64,000 nt of DNA from NCBI GenBank assembly GCA_014843695.1, contig CM026400.1:45546638-45610637 (forward strand), written 5' to 3'. Source of the stretch: Archivesica marissinica. Lineage: Eukaryota; Mollusca; Bivalvia; Venerida; Vesicomyidae. A program made the translations under genes and the position numbers. Under the pieces are notes generated by a model, which searched no databases, was not told where the DNA came from, and saw nothing but the letters and a program-made list of their open reading frames with translations. Of this stretch, positions 36,188 to 46,794 are shown piece after piece (position 1 is the stretch's first letter; each line of letters begins with the position of its first letter).

Positions 36188-36299
36188 GCTGCGAATGTCC
36201 GTGGATTAGGAGGACAAAGCTTCTATAATTCCTCACTGGATTCAATTTGCTTGTCCCGATCGAGAATAACACCGTCAGTAGTCCAAACACTTTCAACGT

Positions 36300-36489
36300 G
36301 ATGCTGTCCGATTAGCGCAGTGTTTAGCGCGCTCGCTTCTCACAAATGTAACCCGGGTTCGATCCTCGGACTGGGAAGTATGCGAGATGGTACGGTGGTC
36401 GCCAGATCGGACAGGTGGGTTTTCTCCGGGTACTCCGGTTTCCTCCCACACGAATGACCATATATACGCTTTCATCCCCGTCAACGCAT
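36300..36489 (+). repeat. SINE family B, copy 3
   Basis: Head GATTAGCGCAGTGTTTAGCG with B-box CGGGTTCGATCC and body GCGAGATGGTACGGTGGTCG. It is truncated at about 36485, where the polymerase fragment begins. Confidence 0.87.
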
Positions 36490-36702
36490 AACGAAAACCC
36501 TGGCTTACGATCATTAGCAAAACTCATGGTGAATTCATTTTGGGGGAAATTTGGACAACGCACTAACTTGACCCAAACAACTTATGTCACAGAGCCTGGT
36601 GTGTATTTTGACATGATGACAAGTGACCAGCAAGATATAAAGAATGTACGATTCATCAATAACGAATCAGTTCAAATTGACTGGGCAGAGATGTTGGTAT
36701 AG
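36478..36702 (+). pseudogene. Polinton/Maverick-like family B DNA polymerase fragment
   Basis: About 70 codons in one frame read NENPGLRSLAKLMVNSFWGK, then EPGVYFDMMTSDQQD, then VRFINNESVQIDWA, ending at TAG (36700-36702). The KLMVNSFWGKF segment corresponds to the conserved Kx3NSxYG-type motif of protein-primed family B polymerases. The spacing and downstream block resemble Polinton polymerases. Polintons are large self-synthesising DNA elements with virus-like genes. Only this small part of the palm region survives, with a SINE abutting its 5' side and no terminal repeats or other Polinton genes nearby. It is a dead fragment. Confidence 0.7.
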
Positions 36703-37991
36703 TGAGTCATAGACTCACATTTAGTAAATGTCATTGCGGTGTTGCATCAATAAGAACAGTCTGGGTGCCAGTCTGTCGATTCTTCATTTTTTTAACTTCT
36801 GGCAAAATGACAGCCTGGGGAAACTTGATTTCCGATCGTAGCGCCATCTACTTACACCCTCATAAAACCCTCATTTTATGAGGGTGTATATTTGATGAAC
36901 TATTAACTCTTATCTACAAGATAATATCGCTAAATATAGAAACGGAATTCTATCGGAAATCGCCGAACAGGCAAGGAAATCTCCGAACATGCACGATTGT
37001 ACACGATCATTTCCGAATACAGAGGCTTTTAGCTCTAGAGAGGTTTTACATGTATACACAAATGCTCCCGTAGACTCATTTACATTGCAAACATATACTT
37101 TCCCGTTTCGGTGTTATATCGACGAGATGGCGGATTTTAAATATTACGTTTAGATGGTAATCGGTCGATTCGGCGTAATTTAACTAAGGACGACTTAAAT
37201 ATTGAGTAACTATGTCAAATCAGACGCACATTGTACTTTTTAAAACTATTTATAGTTCCGCTGACCCATAAACAATGGCGGCCAATTATAAAGTTTTATC
37301 AACATTGCAGTGCCTCGCTTTCGATTCAAGTACGCCATTAATTAAGTCACGTGCTAATATGCCTATTAATAGAATTAATACGAGTTAATAATTACATGGA
37401 CACTCCCCCAAGTTTCTCCAGGCGTGATGTGATCAGAAACTCAATACGGCCCAATTAATAGTATCGGTGTTAAAATATATTTATTTGACTGACCAGGCAA
37501 AATATATTGACGCCTGTTCCCAGGCTACAATAAGAATAGAGGTATGAGAAAATAAGTGTAGATCAAAGGAAATGTCCATTCTGTGATTTCACTGAGAATG
37601 AAATACATTTTATAGGTTGTAATTTATATAAATATATTTAGGGTGTACATACTGTATCTCAATTGTTTCATAGTATTATGAATACTTTTCATTGTCATTT
37701 AAATAGCCTATGCTAATCAGTTCATGCCTGATCTGGTTATCTTTCAGTATATAGCCTTGACAGTGACGGGGTGTTATTTTATAACTTGCTTGGAATGGCG
37801 TAATTTGTGTATGTCTCAAGCCTATAGTATATCATAGTGTTTTGAACCAGCAAACATTTGTCCAGACCCCAAGCGTCTGTGTCTCTTATAACTCATCATT
37901 CAGTGGCAATGCACATCGATATGTTTTTATTATATAGAATGTCGTTTCTTGTACAGTTATGAGAGGTTAATAAAGAATACATTCTAGCATG
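36703..37991. other. Unassigned interval with one strong hairpin
   Basis: Positions 36854-36867 (ACACCCTCATAAAA) and 36874-36887 form a perfect 14-bp stem with a 6-base loop. No gene or repeat family was recognised elsewhere in the interval. Confidence 0.6.
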
Positions 37992-38330
37992 TGATGTTAC
38001 GTTTATTTATCGTCTTTACAGATTTCCCATAATTATGAGCGAAGCCTCATGTAGATACAAATGTATAGTCATTTTAAATATTGGAGGATATATTTACATA
38101 GGTCAGACGCTTAGATCTATATAGGTCAGATACATAGATCAAAAATTACAAAAATCTAAAATTACTAATATCTTTACAGTCTTGTTCTTTTACATGTACG
38201 GTGTAAGGCACCGATACGAGACCTCGGTTTAAAGTCCCACCTGAAAGAGACTATTAATTGTATTAAGGTCAGGCGGGGGAACGAACTCGCGATCCCTGGG
38301 TTACCAGTCCAACGTGTTAACCACTATAAG
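37992..38330 (-). repeat. SINE family A, copy 4
   Basis: Minus-strand copy: GTTAACACGTTGGACTGGTA, GCGAGTTCGTTCCCC (degenerate B-box) and CCGAGGTCTCGTATCGGTGC. The middle is diverged. Its head end overlaps the stop region of the adjacent glycosyltransferase by a few bases. Confidence 0.82.
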
Positions 38331-39421
38331 TTATAATGACACATAATACAATAATGCATACTACAATACACGACAATGTAAAAATAGAGATGCACACTTA
38401 AATTAACACTCTCTGAGTCACTATGAACAAACCATAAGCTCATATTTTGAAATCTTTTCCGTTTTTTGTCGTGACCAATTATCCAGTTATTATGCACGAC
38501 GACAACATTAGAACGTTGAACATCAGTGTATTCCACAAAATATTGCTTTCCTGAAGGAAATTCTTTGGTGTCCAAAGCCGAAAGTCGCACACGTGACTTT
38601 ACAATGATCTTATTAAACGCAGTTTGGTCAAGCTCGAGATGATCATGCATCGATTGTTCCCAATTTCGTATTAGATGTATGGTCACAGCATTACTTCTAA
38701 TGGCTATTAAGCCCGTGCAGTATACGGGTACGTTATCGACAACATGGTCTAGCTGCATCCACATGTCGAAATCTCCATTAAAATACGGAAATGGATTCTG
38801 TAACCAAACCGCGTCAATATCTGCATATAGGACGTCGATACCGCGTGTAATATATTTTAAAATATGTGTAGGCCGCTGGGAGACAAGTTCGCTAAAGGAA
38901 TTACTTCCATAGCTTACCGCTTGTTTTGCGGCTGTGAATTCACTCTTTTCAATATGAATTATATCCGAATAAAATGTTTTCAACTTCATGTAAACAAGAT
39001 TATCTTCCGCAATTGCTACGATTGGAAATGTTATGTTCATGTTTCGGTACGACCGGAACCAGTTTAGGAAGAAGTCCCAATATCCATTGTTGACTGTCAC
39101 AATAACTGTCCAGTTGATATCATGGTTACTACCGTAGTTAATTTCACTGGCTCTGGTCAGTTTATATTTACGCACACTTTCATTTGGTTTAGCTAATGCA
39201 TCGTTATCCGTATATATTATATCCTCATGTTTTGCATGTAAAGCAGAAGTTCGTTCAGAGATATTTACGCTTCTAGTGTGTTCCTTTAATTGTGAATTAA
39301 TCAACTGTCTATGGTTTGGAATATCCTTATTGCAGTAGTTCCAACTACGTATACTTCCTATTATTAGGACCAACAGACACAGAGCCAGATATCCCAGCAT
39401 TCGCGTAAATTGCATTTTCAT
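38324..39421 (-). CDS. Type II membrane glycosyltransferase (DUF271 / GT77-like), intronless
   Basis: 365 residues in one uninterrupted frame. Residues 8-26 form a signal-anchor helix (LGYLALCLLVLIIG) after a short basic cytosolic tail, as in Golgi type II transferases. A stem follows to about 100, then the catalytic domain. YADIDAVWLQNPF carries the DxD motif (D201-I-D203) that binds the nucleotide-sugar metal ion. ELDQTAFN (about 263-270) and HNNWIIGHDKKRKRF (310-324) are the other family blocks. The family (nucleotide-diphospho-sugar transferase, PF03407) transfers sugars to glycans or glycoproteins; the sugar and acceptor cannot be read from sequence. N-glycosylation sequons are present (NIS, NES). 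The last 30 or so residues (SVNLSVHLYFYIVV onward) are unlike the family and run to the edge of a SINE, so the native stop may have been lost or replaced. The start is the first ATG, directly before the anchor. Confidence 0.82.
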   Translation of the reverse strand: MKMQFTRMLGYLALCLLVLIIGSIRSWNYCNKDIPNHRQLINSQLKEHTRSVNISERTSALHAKHEDIIYTDNDALAKPNESVRKYKLTRASEINYGSNHDINWTVIVTVNNGYWDFFLNWFRSYRNMNITFPIVAIAEDNLVYMKLKTFYSDIIHIEKSEFTAAKQAVSYGSNSFSELVSQRPTHILKYITRGIDVLYADIDAVWLQNPFPYFNGDFDMWMQLDHVVDNVPVYCTGLIAIRSNAVTIHLIRNWEQSMHDHLELDQTAFNKIIVKSRVRLSALDTKEFPSGKQYFVEYTDVQRSNVVVVHNNWIIGHDKKRKRFQNMSLWFVHSDSESVNLSVHLYFYIVVYCSMHYCIMCHYNL

Positions 39422-39532
39422 ATTTATTTATTCCCGAGTATAACGCCGCGCGTGATGTCGTGTTGATGTTTTCTCAATATTCACGGCACAGGTGTAACTA
39501 TATGTTCGCGGGTCATTCAAAAAGTAATTCAC

Positions 39533-39700
39533 ATGTGTGTTTTACGTTTATTTATCGTCGCTACCGCTACTGAACCTCCGAGCAGTATTTCAGGGCCCCC
39601 ATATGAACCTCCGAGCAGTATTTCAGGGCCCCCATGTGAACCTCCGAGCAGTATTTCAGGACCTCCATGTGAACCCCGAGCAGTATGTCAGGCATGGTAT
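39533..39700 (+). repeat. SINE A tail fragment followed by a 33-bp tandem repeat
   Basis: TACGTTTATTTATCGTCGCT is the family A 3' end (minus orientation). It is cut after CTACCG and followed by about 3.5 copies of a 33-bp unit (GAACCTCCGAGCAGTATTTC plus AGGGCCCCCATAT). Confidence 0.85.
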
Positions 39701-39779
39701 GAATCACATACTGTTATTTGATTATATATTCAAACACAATGAGATGGCGGCCCATTGTATCTATGAATCACATAGGTGT

Positions 39780-39936
39780 GTGTGTGTTACGTTTATTTAT
39801 CGTTGCTATCGGTTGCCCATATGAGCGACGCCTCCTGAAGAGATTAGTCATTTTAGATTTTTGGAGGATATTGCAATGATACAGGCAGAGACCCATTCCA
39901 TAGTCTCCTCTCGTTCTTTTACGTGCACGGTGTAAC
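39780..39936 (-). repeat. SINE family A, copy 6, 3' part
   Basis: Family A body from the CGTTTATTTATCGTTGCTAT end through TCTTTTACGTGCACGGTGTA. It is interrupted after GGTGTAAC by the fold-back element and resumes at 40933. Confidence 0.88.
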
Positions 39937-40924
39937 CACAGGGATTCGGCACGTTTGGGGGTACTAGTATATATATTTAAGTACAGGGATTCTACTCTGT
40001 GGGATGTCAGATTTCGCATCCATCAGTAAAATGGCCCTATCTGAAACAATGTTGTACAAAGCTGTCCAAATATAACGCCTATCCCGAGTCTTTATATTGT
40101 TCTTCAAATAAAACACAACTTTAAGCTGCATGCATGTATACTTTGCAAACAATTGCCACATACATTGGCCATAGCAGGTCACATTTCCATACTAGGACAC
40201 GGGTTCTGTCAGCAACAACAAAAAATCTTCGACGGGAGAGTTTTAACTGTGAATAACATTATCAATAAAATGTGTTTCCACTAACTGTAGGTTTATTCGG
40301 CAAAAATGTACGTCAAAAAGAGATTTCGTAGCATTTTCAATTTGTTTTGAAAATTTCTAAAGCGGCGCAATTCGCGTTGAAACCAGCGTTGAAACGAGCG
40401 TTCTGATTGGATTATTAGAATGTAACAAGATGTTTTTTTATATATGAAGAACAATCATAATCCAATCAGAACGCTCGTTTCAACGCGAATTGCGCCGCTT
40501 TAGAAATTTTCAAAACAAATTGAAAATGCTACGAAATCTCTTTTTGACGTACATTTTTGCCGAATAAACATACAGGTTAGTGGAAACACATTTTATTGAT
40601 AATGTTATTCACAGTTAAAACTCTCCCGTCGAAGATTTTTTTTTGTTGCTGACAGAACCCGTGTCCTAGTATGGAAATGTGACCTGCTATGGCCAATGTA
40701 TGTGGCAATTGTTTGCAAAGTATACATGCATGCAGCTTAAAGTTGTGTTTTATTTGAAGAACAATATAAAGACTCGGGATAGGCGTTATATTTGGACAGC
40801 TTTGTACAAAATTGTTTCAGATAGGGCCATTTTACTGATCGATGCGAAATCTGACATCCCACAGAGTAGAATCCCTGTACTTAAATATATATACTAGTAC
40901 CCCCAAACGTGCCGAATCCCTGTG
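39937..40924. mobile_element. 988-bp fold-back DNA element with arms of about 470 bp
   Basis: The ends are CACAGGGATTCGGCACG and its reverse complement. Arms 39937-40414 and 40457-40924 are near-perfect inverted copies around a spacer of about 42 bp. The left arm has one 12-bp extra segment (CCAGCGTTGAAA). GGTGTAAC occurs at 39929-39936 and again at 40925-40932, giving an 8-bp target duplication (7 bp if an extra C is assigned to the element). An 8-bp duplication with a C-A-rich terminus fits hAT or a related superfamily. Mirror-image 72-codon frames (39964-40182 minus, 40679-40897 plus) arise from arm identity and have no recognisable domain. Confidence 0.92.
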
Positions 40925-40932
40925 GGTGTAAC

Positions 40933-40990
40933 GCACCGACATGAGACCTCGGTTTAACGTCCCATCTGAATGACTGTTAATTTGATTGCA
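40933..40990 (-). repeat. SINE family A, copy 6, middle part after the insertion
   Basis: GCACCGACATGAGACCTCGG and CGTCCCATCTGAATGACTG join seamlessly to 39929-39936 once the fold-back element and one duplication are removed. The tRNA head is missing. Confidence 0.85.
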
Positions 40991-42234
40991 AACTCGTAGG
41001 ATGTGATTAATTTACCCTCGAGATTCTATACTTTAATTTTAGTTTAAGTGATAGTATTGCTTGCTTTTCAATGGTGTTGATTCGCTTACTTGATATTGAG
41101 GATGAACGATTTAGGCAATGTTACAACATATCCACTTTGTTTGCGTTACATACTTATTTCATGCAACCATTGCAGTTCGCGAAGATGAGTGTGTTTCCTC
41201 TGAGGACGAAACATACCCAGAACCATTATTTTATCATGATATATTGAGCGATTGCATTGCAGCGTAGAAACTGATCGCCTGGCGACCCGTGAACGTTAGT
41301 AGCAAAAACTCCACGAAGAAGAGGAAGTCTGGAATAATAAGATATACTAGTAATGTAATTAGTTTTTAATATTGGAATCCCATCGGGTCTACTTTCGTGT
41401 TCGCCTACACAGAGACGTATATCTCATTGCCAACGCAAGGCATCCTCTCCATCGTACGTTTTCTTGTGCTCCATCGGAAGGACAAAACGGTCAGGTCCTT
41501 CTAAAGAGTAGATTAAACAATGAATCCATCCGGACACTCGGACAGTTTATCGGTATCATTCTGAATGCCAATCAGAATTCACTAGCCTAATGAGAGACAT
41601 TACTGCTTTTTCTATTACCTCTCTTGATGGATAAAGTCAGATTTATCCCTAAAAGTATATTGATCCTTTAGTTGGAATCCTTTGTTTTTACTGTTGTTGT
41701 CTAAACAGATGTTGCGTTAGGATAAATGTAATTTGATAAAAATTGTGTTAATTAATTGAACCAATTTTTACAGTAAGGTATCCATTGGAAATGCTAAATG
41801 ATATCTGTCGAGATTTAATAAGTTCATATTTATAAGATGCGGATACGAATGGAAAACATGTGGTGCAAAGGAAACAGCGATACAAACAGAGGAAACCAAT
41901 TAAGAGGACCAATATACTATTTGGAGTATTCAGGTGCAGTAACTGACTAATGGTTCTCATTATTCCACAAGTGAAATATAACGTATTGTGCCACATGCTA
42001 ATTTAATAAAGACGAAGCGTTGTGACAGTTTTGCAGTTGTTTATTTTCAAAATAGTTTGTGTGCGTGTGTCAGACGGCAGGTGATGGTTGAATGTGGTTA
42101 TATCGGTTTCAATTGCAATTGTATACTATGACGTCGTCATATAACCCGCTATATTCAGTTACAGTGGTAACGTGAGCTTTATATAATAACATCATATCAA
42201 ACGAATTGTGAGATTGCATGCGGTAGACAGACGG
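40991..42234. other. Unassigned AT-rich interval
   Basis: A 72-codon frame at 41372-41590 and an 82-codon minus frame at 41748-41996 have no recognisable family features. No repeat was identified. Confidence 0.55.
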
Positions 42235-42525
42235 ATCTGTAGTCCAGTGGTAACACGCTGGACTGGTAATCCAGGGATCGCATGTTCGATCCCCCGTCTG
42301 ACCATAATAAAATTAATAGTCTTTCAGATGGGACGTTAAACCGAGGTCTCGTGTCGGTGCTTTACACCGTGCACGTAAAAGAACCAGAAGAGATTCTGGA
42401 ATTGGTCTATGTCTGTATCATGCACTATCCTCCAAAATCTAAAATAACTACGGTAAGGCGGCGTCAGGAGGCGTCGCTCATATGAGCAACCGGTAGCGAC
42501 GATACATAAACGTTAAACACACACA
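42235..42525 (+). repeat. SINE family A, copy 7 (most complete, tRNA-Thr-like head)
   Basis: Head GATCTGTAGTCCAGTGGTAA (A-box), anticodon stem CTGGA/TCCAG around loop CTGGTAA (GGT anticodon, Thr), then B-box TGTTCGATCCC. The body is CGAGGTCTCGTGTCGGTGC and the 3' end CGGTAGCGACGATACATAAA. Confidence 0.9.
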
Positions 42526-42654
42526 GTGCATGCGGTAGCCTTGTTGTACCCCTCCCATCGAGCGCAAATCCACATACACTGTGAACTATTAATTATGTCT
42601 GGTTATTCTGATGACAAACGTGCAGCCATCAAAACTTGCAAGTGTACACCTTCC

Positions 42655-42775
42655 CATCCCCGTGGCGTCATCTAGTTAAATAATGGTTACCGATTGCCAA
42701 TCAACCTAGCGACCTGGCCTGCAATGATATGATTCAGGAAGTTCATATAAGGTGTCTCGAAAGTCATAAATGGCT
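42655..42775 (+). repeat. SINE family J body fragment
   Basis: TCTAGTTAAATAATGGTTAC, then CGATTGCCAATCAACC, then ATTCAGGAAGTTCATATAAG match the body of the complete copy at 60612-60815. Confidence 0.65.
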
Positions 42776-42799
42776 GGCCGTTTCAATAAGGGCGACAAT

Positions 42800-44580
42800 A
42801 TATTATAAACAAAGCACTACAGACAACTATGTTCTAGTGGACCAGGTGACACTATAATAAACAAAGCACTACAGACACTTGTGTTCTCGTGGACCCAGTG
42901 ACACTATAATAAACAAAGCACTACAGACACTTGTGTTCTCGTGGACTCGGTCACACTATAATAACAAAGCACTACCGACAATTGTGTTCTCATGGACTCG
43001 GTGACACTATAATAAACAAAGCACTACAGACAATTGTGTTCTCGTGGACCCGGTGACACTAATAAACAAAGCACTACAGACAATTGTGTTCTCGTGGACT
43101 CGGTGACACTATAATAACAAAGCACTACAGACACTTGTGTTCTCATGGACTCGGTGACACTATAATAAACAAAGCACTACAGACACGTGTGTTCTCGTGG
43201 ACTCGGTCACACTATAATAAACAAAGCACTACAGACAATTGTGTTCTCGTGGACTCGGTCACACTATAATAAACAAAGCACTACAGACACGTGTGTTCTC
43301 GTGGACTCGGTCACACTATAATAAACAAAGCACTACAGACAATTGTGTTCTCATGGACCCGGTGACACTAATAAACAAAGCACAACATACAATTTTGTTC
43401 TCGTGAACCCGGTGACACTATAATAAACAAAGCACTACAGACAATTTTGTTCTCGTGGACCCGGTGACACTATAATAAACAAAGTACTATAGAAAAGTGT
43501 GTTCTCGTGGACCCGGTGACACTATAATAAACAAAGCACTACAGACAACTATGTTCTAGTGGACCCATGGCACTATAATAAACAAAGCACAACATACAAT
43601 TTTGTTCTCGTGGACCCGGTGACACTTTAATAAACAAAGTACTATAGAAAAGTGTGTTCTCGTGGACCCGGTGACACTATAATAAACAAAGCACTACATG
43701 CAATTGTGTTCTCGTGGACCCGGTGACACTATAATAAACAAAGCACTACATACAATTGTGTTCTAGTGGACCCAGTGACACTATAATAAACAAAGCACTA
43801 CAGACAATTGTGTTCTCGTGGACCCAGTGACACTATAATAAACAAAGCACTACATGCAATTGTGTTCTCGTGGACCCGGTGACACTATAATAAACAAAGC
43901 ACTACAGACAATTTTGTTCTAGTGGACCCGGTGACACTATAATAAACAAAGCACTACATACAATTGTGTTCTCATGGACCCAGTGACACTATAATAAACA
44001 AAGCACTACAGACAATTGTGTTCTCGTGGACCCAGTGACACTATAATAAACAAAGCACTACATACAATTGTGTTCTCATGGACCCAGTGACACTATAATA
44101 AACAAAGCACTACAGACAATTGTGTTCTCGTGGACCCGGTGACACTATATAATAAACAAAGCACTACAGACAATTGTGTTCTCGTGGACCCAGTGACACT
44201 ATAATAAACAAAGCACTTCAGACAATTGTGTTCTCGTGGACCCGGTGACACTATAATAAACAAAGCACTACATACAATTGTGTTCTCATGGACCCAGAGA
44301 CACTATAATAAACAAAGCACTACAGACAATTGTGTTCTCGTGGACCCGGTGACACTATATAATAAACAAAGCACTACAGACAATTGTGTTCTCGTGGACC
44401 CAGTGACACTATAATAAACAAAGCACTTCAGACAATTGTGTTCTCGTGGACCCGGTGACACTATAATAAACAAAGCACTTCAGACAATTGTGTTCTCGTG
44501 GGCCCGGTGACACTATAATAAACAAAGCACCACGGGCCCGGTGACACTATAATAAACAAAGCACCACGGGCCCGGTGACA
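42800..44580 (+). repeat. 52-bp minisatellite (about 34 units)
   Basis: Tandem units of AATAAACAAAGCACTACAGA plus CAATTGTGTTCTCGTGGACC and CGGTGACACTAT, with substitutions and small indels. The last two units are shortened (CACCACGGGCCCGGTGACAC). There are no unique spacers. Confidence 0.96.
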
Positions 44581-44625
44581 CAGTTAGTTTATCTGTCAAA
44601 ATATTTAAAACAATATTTAGCTTAA

Positions 44626-45114
44626 AGCAGCATAACATCGTTTGAAATAAAAGATATTTGAAAAATTCAAATTTTACGTATGGGTAGCAATGCTGCTACA
44701 CATTCTAACATTACACTTTGTATGCTTATGTTCATTTGGTAAACAGTGTTTTTTTGCGATAAAACAAACTCGAAACCGAAAGTAGGACGTTCCGAGTCGA
44801 TCGGCCACGCACTTGTTTACAACCGGAACGCACCATCCGCACTTGTTTACATTCGGAATGCATCGTTCCCATTTGTCCCACGTTGTCTTTTTAATTAAAT
44901 TACTTGACATGTTGATTCATACCTCTGTTAGCTAAGTCTTTTAGGGACATTTCTACATCTCCGCGAGGGGTTCGACAGAGGAAGATAGATAGATAGTCTT
45001 TCATGTTCAAAATGTATACGTTGTTTTCTACATCCTCTGTTGTTTCACGCATGCGCGCTGTGCGTGTTTACATTTCGTGTGTTGATAAACGCACGCGCGC
45101 GCGCGCGCGCCCAC

Positions 45115-45160
<46 letters not shown>

Positions 45161-45207
45161 GCACATTATTTTACCCAAAACATCCTTTATTACGATGTAA
45201 TGCTGCT
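44626..45207. mobile_element. TTAA-target MITE family I, copy 2
   Basis: TTAA at 44622-44625 and 45208-45211 encloses ends AGCAGCATAACATCG and CGATGTAATGCTGCT. The interior resembles copy 1 (18180). It contains a GC/GACA microsatellite at about 45095-45160. It directly follows the 52-bp array. Confidence 0.75.
45095..45160 (+). repeat. (GC)n then (GACA)n microsatellite
   Basis: A CGCGCG run followed by ACAGACAG repeats, inside MITE I copy 2. Confidence 0.97.
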
Positions 45208-45431
45208 TTAAACATAAATATTTTCACTTTGAAAATTGTTTTGTTATTTCATTCCTTCCTATTCCGTCCCAATCCCAATTTTGTTAGTTTTTCACTTGAT
45301 ACAAAACTATATTTTCATACACTTATTATATATATATCAAAATATTATGTTGGTATTACATTGTACTACATAATACGTTTATCTCTTTAACTTAATTGCC
45401 GATAGTGCACACTTATATTCAGTTCAATATT

Positions 45432-45784
45432 TGGTGCGCGGTCCTGCGATATATAGCTTCATTCAGCTGTTTGATTACGGGTATATAGCTTCATTCAGCT
45501 GTTTGATTACGGGTATATAGCTTCATTCAGCTGTTTGATTACGGGTATATAGCTTCATTCAGCTGTTTGATTACGGGTATATAGCTTCATTCAGCTGTTT
45601 GATTACGGGTATATAGCTTCATTCAGCTGTTTGATTACGGGTATATAGCTTCATTCAGCTGTTTGATTACGGGTATATAGCTTCATTCAGCTGTTTGATT
45701 ACGGGTATATAGCTTCATTCAGCTGTTTGATTACGGGTATATAGCTTCATTCAGCTGTTTGATTACGGGTATATAGCTTCATTC
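45432..45784 (+). repeat. 32-bp satellite running into a gap
   Basis: About 11 perfect copies of GTATATAGCTTCATTCAGCT plus GTTTGATTACGG, cut off by the N run at 45785. Confidence 0.97.
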
Positions 45785-46794
45785 NNNNNNNNNNNNNNNN
45801 NNNNNNNNNNNNNNNNNNNNNNNNNNNNNNNNNNNNNNNNNNNNNNNNNNNNNNNNNNNNNNNNNNNNNNNNNNNNNNNNNNNNNNNNNNNNNNNNNNNN
45901 NNNNNNNNNNNNNNNNNNNNNNNNNNNNNNNNNNNNNNNNNNNNNNNNNNNNNNNNNNNNNNNNNNNNNNNNNNNNNNNNNNNNNNNNNNNNNNNNNNNN
46001 NNNNNNNNNNNNNNNNNNNNNNNNNNNNNNNNNNNNNNNNNNNNNNNNNNNNNNNNNNNNNNNNNNNNNNNNNNNNNNNNNNNNNNNNNNNNNNNNNNNN
46101 NNNNNNNNNNNNNNNNNNNNNNNNNNNNNNNNNNNNNNNNNNNNNNNNNNNNNNNNNNNNNNNNNNNNNNNNNNNNNNNNNNNNNNNNNNNNNNNNNNNN
46201 NNNNNNNNNNNNNNNNNNNNNNNNNNNNNNNNNNNNNNNNNNNNNNNNNNNNNNNNNNNNNNNNNNNNNNNNNNNNNNNNNNNNNNNNNNNNNNNNNNNN
46301 NNNNNNNNNNNNNNNNNNNNNNNNNNNNNNNNNNNNNNNNNNNNNNNNNNNNNNNNNNNNNNNNNNNNNNNNNNNNNNNNNNNNNNNNNNNNNNNNNNNN
46401 NNNNNNNNNNNNNNNNNNNNNNNNNNNNNNNNNNNNNNNNNNNNNNNNNNNNNNNNNNNNNNNNNNNNNNNNNNNNNNNNNNNNNNNNNNNNNNNNNNNN
46501 NNNNNNNNNNNNNNNNNNNNNNNNNNNNNNNNNNNNNNNNNNNNNNNNNNNNNNNNNNNNNNNNNNNNNNNNNNNNNNNNNNNNNNNNNNNNNNNNNNNN
46601 NNNNNNNNNNNNNNNNNNNNNNNNNNNNNNNNNNNNNNNNNNNNNNNNNNNNNNNNNNNNNNNNNNNNNNNNNNNNNNNNNNNNNNNNNNNNNNNNNNNN
46701 NNNNNNNNNNNNNNNNNNNNNNNNNNNNNNNNNNNNNNNNNNNNNNNNNNNNNNNNNNNNNNNNNNNNNNNNNNNNNNNNNNNNCCCATGTAGT
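45785..46794. other. Assembly gap (N run)
   Basis: All N. A 32-bp array enters on the left and a 19-bp array leaves on the right, so two different arrays meet inside it. Confidence 0.99.

Larger units (their letters stand above)
30848..36290 (-). mobile_element. Near-complete two-ORF LINE (I/Nimb-like), TATC-tailed
   Basis: Minus-strand element of about 5.4 kb: a short 5' region (to about 36290), ORF1, ORF2 (AP endonuclease, RT, C-terminal zinc-finger-like CPNC), then a 3' region ending GGTGGAATAAAAGA and a TATC tetranucleotide tail (plus-strand GATA units, about 30848-30874). An AT/CA-rich expansion lies at 30990-31160. Only a handful of frameshifts separate it from intact. Clade assignment is from RT and C-terminal character and is tentative. 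No target duplication could be fixed. Confidence 0.85.

Noticed and set aside
41372..41590. 72-codon plus-strand frame as an exon
   Set aside because: No recognised family, no matched splice sites and no neighbouring coding sequence.
42800..44580. CRISPR-like array of 52-bp direct repeats
   Set aside because: The repeats are contiguous with no unique spacers, the genome is eukaryotic and there are no cas genes.
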